Below are positions 31,724-41,394 of a stretch of DNA of 64,000 nucleotides, piece by piece (position 1 is the stretch's first letter; each line of letters begins with the position of its first letter). Origin of the DNA: Leguminivora glycinivorella (lineage: Eukaryota > Arthropoda > Insecta > Lepidoptera > Tortricidae); the NCBI RefSeq assembly GCF_023078275.1, contig NC_062996.1, positions 7,502,001 through 7,566,000 on the forward strand, in the 5' to 3' direction. The position numbers and the translations under genes were made by a program. The notes beneath the pieces are model-generated. The model was given only the letters and a program-made list of their open reading frames with translations. It did no database searches and was not told where the DNA came from.

Positions 31724-33300
31724 TTAGGTCATTGCTGCGTTGTCAGGGTTCATCCCAATGTGAGTCCTCTGGTGACGTCGCATAGATGATTTCTGAGTGC
31801 ATTTGTAATCACAGTGGCTACATGCGTAATGCTTTTCTCGAGTGTATTATTTGGTGTCTTTGTAAGTTTCGTTTGGTACTGGATTTATAAGCACATTGAC
31901 TACATGCGTAAGGCTTTTCTCCGGTGTGTATTCTTTGATGTGTTCGTAAGCTTGATTTTGTCCTGCATTTAAAAGGACAGTGGCTACATGCGTAAGGCTT
32001 TTCTCCGGTGTGTATTCTTTGGTGACTTCGTAAGCTTGATTTCGTACAGCTTTTATAAGCACAGTGACTACATGCGTAAGGCTTTTCTCCACTGTGTAAT
32101 CTCATGCGACTTTGTAAGTGTACTTTCTGAGTGAATTTTTTGTCGCAATGGCTACAAGCGTAAGGCTTTTCTCCGGTGTGTAATCTCATGTGGTTTTGTA
32201 AGTGAGCTTTCTGAATGCATTTGTAGTCGCAATTACTACATGCGTAAGGCTTTTCTCCGGTGTGTAATCTGATGTGATTTTGTAACTGTGTTTTCTGAGT
32301 GAATTTGTACTCACAGTGACTACACGCGTAAGGTTTTTCTCCGGTGTGTATTCTTTGGTGTCTCTGTAACTGGAATTTCGTACTGCATTTATAAGCACAG
32401 TGATTACATGCGTAAGGCTGTTCTCCGGTGTGTAATCCCATGTGCCTTTTTAAGTCTGACTTTACTTTGCATTTATAAGCACAGTGACTACATCGATAAG
32501 GCTTCTCGCCCGTATGTACCTGTACATGTCTTCTTAGGCTTGACCTTTTACTGCACTGGAACTCACATAGGCTACATGCGTAAGGCTTTTCCCCGGTATG
32601 TATTATTTGGTGACTTTTCAAAACAAATTTCCTATCGCATTTATAAGCACAGAGACTACATGCGTAAGGCTTTTCTCCGGTGTGTATTCTTTGGTGTCGT
32701 TGTAAGTCTGATTTCGCACTGCATTTGTGATCGCAGTGGCTACATTGAAAAGGCTTTTCGCCAGTATGTCTCCTTTCATGTTTTCTTAAGGTTGACCTGT
32801 CACTGACCTTGTAGTCGCAATAACTACACTTATAAGGTCTTACTCTGGTACTTAATCTTAGGTGTGTTGCTTTGTGTGTCTTCTTATCTTCGTAGTATAT
32901 CGCCTGATGTTTGTGTAAATCACTTTTAATCACCCTTTTGAACCTTTTGAACTTTTTAAATGAGCTCGCAAACATCTCTTGGATATTGTTGAATAATCAC
33001 AATGAGCGCACATGAAATTCGTGACACCATGTTCGATTTTTTTATGCTCTAAAATAAGTGATTCAGTTTGGAATGTAGCACTACAAAAATCACAAGCAAA
33101 TTGTTTGGGCGCTGGCGGCAAGTGTGTCTCTTGAATGTGTTTCCTTAAGATAGTTTCGTTTCTAAAACGTTCGCCACAGTGTTCGCAGGCGATTGGTTTG
33201 GCCCAGCTGTGAGCAGTCGCGTCGTCGCGGAGGCGCTCGAGCACCACGGAGCAAGCCATCGCGAGCTGCTCCCTGGCGCGGGCGCTGCCGTCCGAACACA
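31724..33300 (-). pseudogene. Paralogue 3 finger exon, 16 finger motifs, two frameshifts
   Basis: Fingers 1-2 are intact. Finger 3 loses its last Cys in a doubled GTTCAAAAG stretch and runs into a stop at 32930. Another frame (31818-32975) carries 12 more fingers with TGEKP linkers, the ninth with Arg replacing its first His. Near 31838 CACTCGAGAAAAG replaces the 15-nt equivalent of paralogue 1, so the last finger and the normal stop (31724-31726) lie in a third frame. The two losses total 3 nt. Confidence 0.85.
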
Positions 33301-34226
33301 CTGCAACATATAATTTAGCAGTATACCAATCATAGATGTTAAATTAAAAATAAATTATACCCCACACATATTTACCAAACAATCTGCAAACAGGTAAGAA
33401 ATTATTCACTGAGTGAAATTCACTTATAACGCGGCGGTCAAGCAAATCTAGCCACTAAAAAAGGCGCTTAATTAAAGTTTTCTATGTACGAGAAACCGGC
33501 GCCCCTACATTTTCAACAGTTAGTTTTTTAATGTTACGGCTCGTCGATGATTCCGCCAACGTCGAGGTTATGAAAGGCACGCGCTTTATGAAGATACTTA
33601 TTTGGCCGGTGAGTCCTACAATTTACAAATTTGCCACCTTTTTTTAGTCAGAAGATCTACTTGACCGTCGTTACACTTATTTCGGGATATATTCGTCAAA
33701 AAAAATCGATAAAAATCAAACAATTTTAAAATTGAGTTTCTATTTGTATGAGAGCCGTATTTTAGCCCACCGTGCGCTGCCGGTGTAGGCACAGTATAAT
33801 AAAGAGTACTATCGTACAGTATGGCCACTCCCGCTCCCCGCTGAAAGTGCCGCCCATCCCCTCTCGGTTACCTCACAGTTACCGCCTGTCAAAAATGCTA
33901 ACAGTCGACCTGTCATATTTCACTCAAGCATGGTACGCGTTCACCTACACGAGCTTAGACTGTGTGCTAAGAACTCTTTCATATATTTGATCGCCAGTGT
34001 CCGAGGTGTGGTGTAGGTAAGTATTGGATCGAAGATGGGCAAACCTTCCCAACGCTACAGTTTGTAACTTCTTGAGAAGCAAAAACGTCTGCAATCGATG
34101 CTACTAGGCTTAGAATAAATTTAAAAGTGGAAAAGTACTGCCTTGGGTGAGCGCTGCGGCATATTGGTCAATGGGACCTGTAGCGACATCTAACAGTTCG
34201 TGTTTCCCATTCGGGTTGGTACTCAC

Positions 34227-34280
34227 GCGACATCTCATCGTCCTCGGCCGCCGGCTCCGGCTTGACAGAGAACTCTTCAT
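34227..34280 (-). CDS. Paralogue 3 acidic exon C, set 2
   Basis: 54 nt, phase 1-1, encoding EEFSVKPEPAAEDDEMS. V-K-P-E. Donor GTGAGTACC, acceptor GTTTCAG. Confidence 0.78.
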
Positions 34281-34732
34281 CTGAAACAAACATACATTCT
34301 CTGATGTTTATTATTAGAATATTATGAATAAATTACTGTATACTTGTAATCATCAAACAATCAGTTTTGATATCACATGTTTGACCGCAGCGACGACCAC
34401 GGTTCAACTCGATTTGCTTTTGCATGTCCGAATGTTCTCATCTACAGGTCGCAAGTCTCCATCGCAATTTTGCAACCAGATTGTATGATTATTGATTCCA
34501 AATCATTTTGTTCACTCCAGTGTTAGGCAAAAACGTATAAGGCGTTTAGGACTATCGTGACTTTAAAACTAAGTACGTTTGGGTTTTCTAAGCGAGTAGC
34601 GTAATAGGTCTTTAGCTCCCAGAGCCAGTAGTTTACTTTTTGTCATAGTCTGGTTGATCAGTCTCAATGTCACATATTTTAAACCGATGTTAACTACTAA
34701 CTTCTAAACCTATAGTCAAACTGACTACTCAC

Positions 34733-34792
34733 GCAATATCTCCTCAGGTGCGTCTTCATCCAGCATCTCCGGCTTGACCGCGGGCTCTTCAC
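34733..34792 (-). CDS. Paralogue 3 acidic exon B, set 2
   Basis: 60 nt, phase 1-1, encoding EEPAVKPEMLDEDAPEEIL. Donor GTGAGTAGTC, acceptor GGTTCAG. Confidence 0.78.
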
Positions 34793-34859
34793 CTGAACCA
34801 AACAACTTTATAAGCAGCAGCCTAGTACAGTATAGCTACGAGCCAAGTAATGAGGGATA

Positions 34860-35430
34860 GCAACTAACTCACAAGATGTGGTCTGTGATTTATTGAAGTA
34901 TATACAGAAATATTATTATATTATAGGACATTCTTGCACAGATTGACCAAGTCTCACGGTAAGCTCAAGAAGGCTTGTGTATTGGTTACTCAGATAGCAA
35001 TACGTATAATACAGCGTGTGTATTCCATACGGGCGAATATCTTAATAACGATTAGTACCGGACCTAAGGAGACTAACTACATGTTTTTCTTTGAATAGAT
35101 ATTTTTTTTATACACAATAATTCAGCACGAAATGTATTACGTTCACACCAATTAGCGTACCTACCTAAACGTCATTACGGCATAACGTTTGTCATGTCAA
35201 ATTAAGTTGGACGGCGTACACTGCTGCTTGATCAGATTTAAGAAACTTAGTCTTAATTAATAACACTTTTTAACATAATTATTATCCTACACGATTCGCA
35301 TGATCAGATACTATAACTGGATACATTATTCGCCCGTATGAAATCCACACGCTGTATACAAATACTTATAACACATAGAAAACATCCATGACTCCGGAAC
35401 AAATACGGGATGGATACCGAGATGTTGCTC
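34860..35430. repeat. Retroelement 3' sequence with an inverted pair
   Basis: ATACAGCGTGTGTATTCCAT then ACGGGCGAATA (35011-35041) recurs in reverse complement at about 35327-35357. Flanking phrases such as CAAGTCTCACGGTAAGCTCA and AAAACATCCATGACTCCGGA look like LINE 3' untranslated sequence. No gene. It sits in the A-B intron of set 2. Confidence 0.5.
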
Positions 35431-35487
35431 CATTTTTGAGCTCATGAAAAGTTAAATAATAATAATGACTATGACTAGTAGACTCAC

Positions 35488-35559
35488 CTGGCTCGGACCC
35501 ACAAGACTCATCTGTGTCCTGCATTTCTGCGTGTTCATATTCTACTGCAGATTCTTCAT
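35488..35559 (-). CDS. Paralogue 3 acidic exon A, set 2
   Basis: 72 nt, phase 1-1, encoding EESAVEYEHAEMQDTDESC and four more residues. The most diverged A copy. Donor GTGAGTC, acceptor TGCTCTAG. Confidence 0.76.
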
Positions 35560-35805
35560 CTAGAGCAAACAAACAAAACAAATCACTTACTACAAACACA
35601 AAACATGTCACTATTAGAGATGCAATGTATACTTTGGCCGGATTCATCAAGTTAAGAGTATGGGCCTAATCTAATAGGATACTGTACTGTACTTAAAATA
35701 AAATATTTTATTCAGTGCACGAAATAAAGCACCAAATAATCAGAAGAAAACTATGGACAATAGTTATTTTTAAACATAATTTCTAATGCGAGTGATAGGG
35801 TCAAG

Positions 35806-35870
35806 TGGAGGAAGAGATGGGAGTCCTTTGCCCAGCAGTGGGAAAATAACGCAGGCTAGAAAAAAAAATA
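35806..35870 (+). mobile_element. RTE-type LINE 3' end, ~65 bp
   Basis: CCTTTGCCCAGCAGTGGGA followed by GGCTAG and an A-rich tail. It splits sequence that is continuous at 63430-63445, with an AATTT(C/A)TA duplication at the edges. Confidence 0.55.
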
Positions 35871-36169
35871 AAAAAATTATAATTTATATTTAATAAGTCA
35901 AGGAGAAAGATATAAAATAGATGAATGGACCATGATGTCACTTATTTAAAAAGAAGCTGATTTGACTATTAGGAAACTAGCTTATTGTCAAAACTGAGGT
36001 TCAAAAGTTTGAAGCCTGTGCCCTGTGACTCCACATTTTGCTTTGACAGTAATTCTCTATGTACTCGATCCTCTTTGCTGCTTTGCTTTCGCACTGAAGA
36101 CGCGCAATGTAGGCATGTTAAAGCCAGTTTTTGATAAAAAAAAATAACTTAATTCACAGTATTTTTGTA

Positions 36170-36430
36170 CTTTCTAACCACCAGCGCTCTTTTTAGCAGT
36201 AAGCATTCATAGACGTTATATTAAAAAGAGATATACCCCATACATGTTTACCAAACCAGTAATTTTCAAATAGGTAAGTCATTATTTACTGAGCTAAATT
36301 CACTTATAGACGGTGAAGCAAATCTTGTCACAGAAAAGGGGCCAACTTCAATTTTTCTACGGACTCACCTTCGCCTCTGCTGTGTAATGGGTCGTCGATG
36401 TCTCCGCCAACGTCAAGGTTAAGGCATTTC
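36170..36430. other. Deletion junction between two former gene copies
   Basis: Up to about 36175 the sequence matches the exon A-to-ZAD intron (TTAATTCACAGTATTTTTGT, as at 18610). From about 36195 it matches the intron immediately 5' of finger exons (TTAGCAGTAA, CATTCATAGACGTTA, as at 3630). The finger exon of one copy and the ZAD exons of the next are missing between these points. Confidence 0.65.
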
Positions 36431-36489
36431 GTGTCAGTAGGTCAGTGTAATGTAGTTAGGTGCTTATTGAGCAAAACAATAAAGATTAT

Positions 36490-36650
36490 ATATTATTAGT
36501 AAGTAGGTTTAAATTAACTTTAATAAGTGGTAAAGTGGCAAAGTACTGCCTCGGGTGAGACTTGAATTGGCGGCCTTTGGATCTATATTCCAGCGCTCTG
36601 CCAACTGAGCCAACAAGACTTCAACCAAGTCAGCGAAATTTTCCACCATA
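36490..36650 (-). mobile_element. tRNA-derived SINE
   Basis: The minus strand reads TTGGCTCAGTTGGCAGAGCG, a good RNA polymerase III A box. A degenerate B box (AATTCAAGTCTC) lies about 30 nt on. No acceptor stem pairs, so this is not a functional tRNA gene. The homologous intron positions in other copies (24540, 34140) have only a degenerate remnant. Confidence 0.6.
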
Positions 36651-36713
36651 TTGGTCAATGGGACCCGTAGCGACTTCTTACAGCTTGTGTTTCCCATTCG
36701 GGTTGGTACTCAC

Positions 36714-36767
36714 GCGACATCTCATCGTCTTCGGCCGACGCCTCCGACTTGACTGTGAACTCTTCAT
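36714..36767 (-). CDS. Paralogue 3 acidic exon C, set 1
   Basis: 54 nt, phase 1-1, encoding EEFTVKSEASAEDDEMS. Donor GTGAGTACC, acceptor GTTTCAG. V-K-S-E retained. Confidence 0.78.
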
Positions 36768-37160
36768 CTGAAACAAACATACTGTTCGTGGGATCGTGTC
36801 GACCTCGCTCCGGGCCGTGCCTTATGCTACAGATCTCCTTCAGTGTGGCCACGCTGCCAACCTTGGTTCTAAATTGACAGGTCATTATGCACTAATGTTA
36901 CCACATTTAGACCAGTGCTGTTTATATAGATAATAAAAAAAAAATAGAATTAGGGAATATTGATTAATTAGCTGCTAGTGACACTACATGTTAAATGAGA
37001 ATTATTACATTTTTAGTACTATTTTACGGAATGTTGGTGTTTCGTAAATTATGCAATTTTACGTCAATAAAGACATTTCTATTCCCGGCAATTACATATC
37101 TAAATTTAGCCATCTGCTGTTCTGGTCACTTCTAAACCTATAGTTAAACTGACTACTCAC

Positions 37161-37220
37161 GCAATATCTCCTTAGGTGTGTCTTCATCCAGCATCTCCGG
37201 CTTGACCGCGGGCTCTTCAC
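37161..37220 (-). CDS. Paralogue 3 acidic exon B, set 1
   Basis: 60 nt, phase 1-1, encoding EEPAVKPEMLDEDTPKEIL. Donor GTGAGTAGTC, acceptor GGTTCAG. Confidence 0.78.
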
Positions 37221-37843
37221 CTGAACCAAACGACTTTATAAGCAACAGATATTTTATCAAATTTCACATAATTATTTTAGTTACATCCATACCATAGGTT
37301 CTCTAAATATGCGTAGGAGCGATAAACAAAGAACCTGTATTAGGAAATCTGTATCTGCCAATGCATTTCAATTTTTATTTCGAGATATCGGCAACCAATA
37401 CTTTAATTACGTTAAACTTTAGAATGTTTGTTTAGAAGAAATATGATTGCTATTGGAGTTCATTAATCTGTTGTTTGTTTCATTTCAAATATCAAATTTT
37501 CAAAAGTGAACTGACTAACAAACACTAGTTGATTTTACCTTTTCCCTAAATTTAGACAGACTATACACATATGTACATATAATATTATTGTAGAAACTTA
37601 TTATATAGATGAAGATAAAGTTATGTATGCAACTGTACATAATTAGGCATTAAAGACTTGCATTATCATAATATGAATCTCGCCTTTAGGCTCGTTTACT
37701 AAAACAACACTCATGTTTTAATGCATCTCATAATGTATAGCAGTCACATAAATAACTCTCAGTTGCATGTTGCTCCGTGCTTGAGCTCATGAGGAGTTAA
37801 ATAATAATAATGACTATACATCATTGCCGCGTAGTAGACTCAC

Positions 37844-37915
37844 CTGGCTCAGGCCCACGAGACTCATCTGTGTCCTGCATTTTTGGGTTTTCACACTCTA
37901 CTGCAGATTCTTCCT
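37844..37915 (-). CDS. Paralogue 3 acidic exon A, set 1
   Basis: 72 nt, phase 1-1, encoding EESAVECENPKMQDTDESR and four more residues. The LINE nest begins only 35 bp upstream of its acceptor, close to where a branch point would lie. Confidence 0.76.
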
Positions 37916-38390
37916 CTAGAGCAAACAAATAAAACAAATCACTCACTACATCCACTCGGATAGCCAGGCGGCACTCTTAGCCCTAACTTCGGACGTCATA
38001 ACGTCCAAGCTGGTTGAGAACTGCAGGCAACTATTAAACAACCTTGGATCCAAAAACAAGGTTGTCTTAAGATGGGTCCCGGGGCACGCAGGCATCGAAG
38101 GCAACGAGAAAGCCGACGAGCTTGCACGTACGGGGGCAAAGGGTAAGCACCACGGCCCAGAGCCTTTCTGCGGTATCCCGAAAAGCCTTACGAAACTAAC
38201 CCTAAAGACCTACTGTCAATACAAAACCATTCAGCTCTGGAGGAACACGCCAGGCATGAACCATTCCAAGGCTCTCATCAGAGCCTACAGCAAAAAGGCA
38301 TCCTCAAATGCCTTGGCGCTGTCAAGGAACCAACTTCGCAACCTAGTGAGGGTGCTGACAGGGCATTGCCACCTGAACAAGCACATGCAC

Positions 38391-38642
38391 TGTGAAGTAT
38401 GCTATACCTGACATACCTTCTTGATTATGTTCTAGGATTCATCTATGGCCTCGTTGCCATAGTAATAATTTAAGTAGAGAAAAACTATCCTGTCATAATA
38501 TACTTCAAAATAACATTAACATATTTATTGTACTAGAATAATATAAAATAATATATAAAATGTGCTTCAGCTTTCTTTTCAATAGTCGTTAATCAAGTTC
38601 TCACGCACGCCAGCTTCCACGTTCATCAGTGAGAACTTTACA
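38391..38642 (+). repeat. Copia 1 5' LTR
   Basis: 252 bp. An AT-rich block with ATATATAAAATG near 38554 could serve as a TATA region. Followed immediately by the primer binding site. Confidence 0.88.
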
Positions 38643-38654
38643 TGGTAGCAGAGG
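38643..38654 (+). promoter_or_regulatory. Copia 1 primer binding site
   Basis: TGGTAGCAGAGG matches the complement of the initiator-Met tRNA 3' end, including CCA (family knowledge), starting at the first base after the LTR. Confidence 0.65.
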
Positions 38655-38671
38655 TGAAACTGTAAGTCGAA

Positions 38672-39624
38672 ATGTCTAATACGAAAATAGATCCACTTAC
38701 AAAAGATAACTACGACACTTGGATTATACAAGCCGAAGCCGTTCTAGTACGTCACAAACTATTTAAATATGTAGAAAACGCCCTGACCGACGATGCGTCT
38801 GCTGAAGAGAAAGAAAAGGACAGACTTGCAAAATCCGAGCTTATCCTTATCATAGCTCCGTCCGAACTCAAGCAAATAAAAAACTGCAGCACTGCCAAGG
38901 CATTATGGGACAAATTGAAGGACACTTACGCCAGCAAGGGACCTGCTCGTAAAGCGACCCTTCTCAAGCAATTAATCCTAACTAAATTAGAAAACCAAGA
39001 TATACGAACACACTTGAACAAATTTATGGATACAGTTGACAAGCTGGCTGACATGGACGTTAGTATAAACGATGATTTGTTAACGATCATGATGTTGTAC
39101 AGTCTCTCTCCAGAATACGAGAACTTCAGAGTCGCTATTGAAACGCGCGATACTCTTCCAAAGCCTGAAGTGCTTAAAACCAAAATCTTAGAAGAGTTTG
39201 AAGCCCGTCATAATAAAATCGTGACCAATGACGACGAACCTGAAACATCATATCAAGAAGAAGCGTTATACGCATCATGTCGTATTTGCAAACGAAGAGG
39301 CAATATCTTCAAACGCAAAGCACATAAGATTTGTACAAGCTGCTGGAAGAAAAATAATGAAAAGCCAAAGCAGAAACAAAACATTGACTCTCATCGTAAC
39401 CATATTGCTACCCAGTGTCTTCTAACACGAAACAAGAAGCCTGAAAACAGCACATGGATTGTGGACAGCGGCTGTACCTCTCATATGACTTTTCAAAGAG
39501 ACCTATTCAAAAATATTGAGAAAACATCCAGACAACTGAACTTCGCAACTGAAGACTTTACGGCAGAGATCGAAGGGAAAGGTACAGTCTCTTTCACAAC
39601 TAAAAATGGAAGCGGTGATGCACT
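38672..39624 (+). pseudogene. Copia 1 gag-protease, 5' part of split frame
   Basis: It starts MSNTKIDPLTKDNYDTWIIQ, the UBN2-type Gag domain. A Cys-rich segment CRICKRRG follows without a canonical CCHC knuckle, then protease WIVDSGCTSHM. The frame stops being Copia at the gypsy LTR (39625), with 13 foreign bases before a stop. It continues at 46062. Confidence 0.88.
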
Positions 39625-40451
39625 TGATAGAATATGATTATATTTAGTTAATAATAATGTTTGAGGTTGTTGTTTATTAAATAAAACGAAGGTAGTCGTT
39701 ATAAACTAATGATGATTTGTATGAAAGTAACTCAATTGACAATTCGTGTCACTACCTGTTTATTTGATCAACAACAACCAACCAACTGGTTAGTTAGTCA
39801 ATTATTAACTGTATTATTGAAATACTGATAAATAATTGTAAAACATGGTAAAAAATAATATTTTATCAATATTATATTACAATTTACATATTTTGGTGGC
39901 CCGTTTAATGTAATTTTGTAAATACTTGTATAGAAAGTATCATTTTTGACTACTCGCCTTGAAATGCATTTCCCTCGTTTCTGATTGGTCGAGGGGAATG
40001 GCACTAATGGCGTGATCGTTGTGCATAAATAGCTAAGTCAAGGCCTAACAAGGGGCATTCACTGAGAAGTTGTTGAAGTGTAAAGTACCACCGAAATCGT
40101 AAGTTAAGTACCTTTTTATGGCTATTAATATTGTTAATTCAATTGTATATTTATGTGTTTGTTATCTTATGCATGATGGGTAATCCTTTAAATTATGGAA
40201 TAAAAATGTGGAATATTTAATTGATTATCATTTATCTATTTTCCTGAAACTAAAGCCCACTTAATTAGATTTTACCGTAAATATACTTTTAATCAAGACG
40301 TAAGTATTTGATTGTTGTGAATAGTTTATTTAACGTCCGTTTAGATAAAATTCCTGAATGAGCATATTTATTAGTCTGCTTTTAATTAATTATTAATTGC
40401 TTAATACATACCTGACTAGTTATTGTTCGATTCTTAAAAAAATAGATTACA
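39625..40451 (+). repeat. Gypsy 5' LTR
   Basis: 827 bp, TGATAGAATATG to TAGATTACA. CATAAATA at about 40024 is a TATA candidate, with an initiator-like CATTCACTGAG some 30 bp on. An AATAAA lies near 40199. Confidence 0.9.
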
Positions 40452-40506
40452 TCAGAAGTGCGATTGTATCCAGCCACAGTTTTAATGTAAATTTATATGA
40501 TTTCAG

Positions 40507-41394
40507 ATGAATGTGGAAGCCTTAGAAGGCCTTCTCAAAGCGATCAAGGATGCTGTCTCCGCGGCCCACAGAAAAGACGAGGACATCGCTTTGCCCACTT
40601 TTGATCCCGCTACAAGCGACAGTGGAGCAGAGTCCTGGTGCACCAAAATAGACACCCTCTCACAAGAATTTGGATGGAGCGGCATCGCAACTGTTGCTAA
40701 GGCAGGTAAGGCCCTCAAGGGCTCTGCATTAGTATGGTACGAATCATGGGACCCTACGGACGGTCGCTCTTGGACCAATTTCCGTACAGAATTAACGGCT
40801 CTTTATCCAGAAAAGAAAAATCTATCTGAGAAACTTCAAAAAGCGGTGTTGTATACATCTGATGCAGCTGATTCATATTGCGAATTTGCAAGAGAGAAGA
40901 TTAGACTTTTTAAGAGTACAAAAATTACTTTTACTGAACTACAATTAATAGAGCTTGTATGTGGAGGTATAACAGATGTAAATGTTAAAATGGCATCTTT
41001 CAATAGTAACGTCAAATCAACGTCAGAACTTATTGCCTTATTTTCATCTTACGCTAAATCCAAAAAACGGTCTTCAGAGCAGAGCGGTAAAGATTCGAAG
41101 GATTCCGGACAATCCAGTTCTAATATGTCCAAACGTCCTAAATTAGACAACCGATACGATTTGAAATGTTTACACTGTGGTAAATCGGGACACACTAGGG
41201 CGCAGTGCTATAGAAAAGATGAATCTCAAATCAATAACCAGCCTTCTCAAAACCAAAAAACTCTCGAGTATAATAAAAGGTTTTGTTCCTTCTGTAAAAA
41301 GCCTGGTCATACAGATTCAATCTGTAGATACAAACCCAAATCTACCAATGAAAGCAGCACCACTAATACAGCAACGCCAGAGGTTAATTTTTAG
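40507..41394 (+). CDS. Gypsy Gag, two zinc knuckles
   Basis: 295 residues. The capsid-like central part contains WCTKIDTLSQEFGW and WYESWDP. Two CCHC knuckles lie at the C-terminal side: CLHCGKSGHTRAQC and CSFCKKPGHTDSIC. A basic, Ser-rich linker precedes them. Gag coats the RNA in virus-like particles (family role). It ends at TAG in the sequence AAT TTT TAG, where Pol is open in the +1 frame. Confidence 0.9.
   Translation: MNVEALEGLLKAIKDAVSAAHRKDEDIALPTFDPATSDSGAESWCTKIDTLSQEFGWSGIATVAKAGKALKGSALVWYESWDPTDGRSWTNFRTELTALYPEKKNLSEKLQKAVLYTSDAADSYCEFAREKIRLFKSTKITFTELQLIELVCGGITDVNVKMASFNSNVKSTSELIALFSSYAKSKKRSSEQSGKDSKDSGQSSSNMSKRPKLDNRYDLKCLHCGKSGHTRAQCYRKDESQINNQPSQNQKTLEYNKRFCSFCKKPGHTDSICRYKPKSTNESSTTNTATPEVNF

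Noticed and set aside
31818..32975. A separate 12-finger gene starting at the ATG at 32975
   Set aside because: The frame is the continuation of the paralogue 3 finger exon after a 1-nt loss; no promoter or 5' exon of its own is visible.
36562..36625. Possible tRNA gene (minus strand)
   Set aside because: A-box present, but acceptor and anticodon stems do not form and the B box is degenerate; called a SINE.
39798..40004. 68-codon frame repeated at 45404-45610
   Set aside because: Falls inside the gypsy LTR on the opposite strand; duplicated only because the LTR is.
41177..41390. Independent start of gypsy Pol at the first ATG of its frame
   Set aside because: The first ~70 codons only re-read Gag knuckle sequence in another frame; Pol homology begins near the Gag stop, so frameshifting is more likely.
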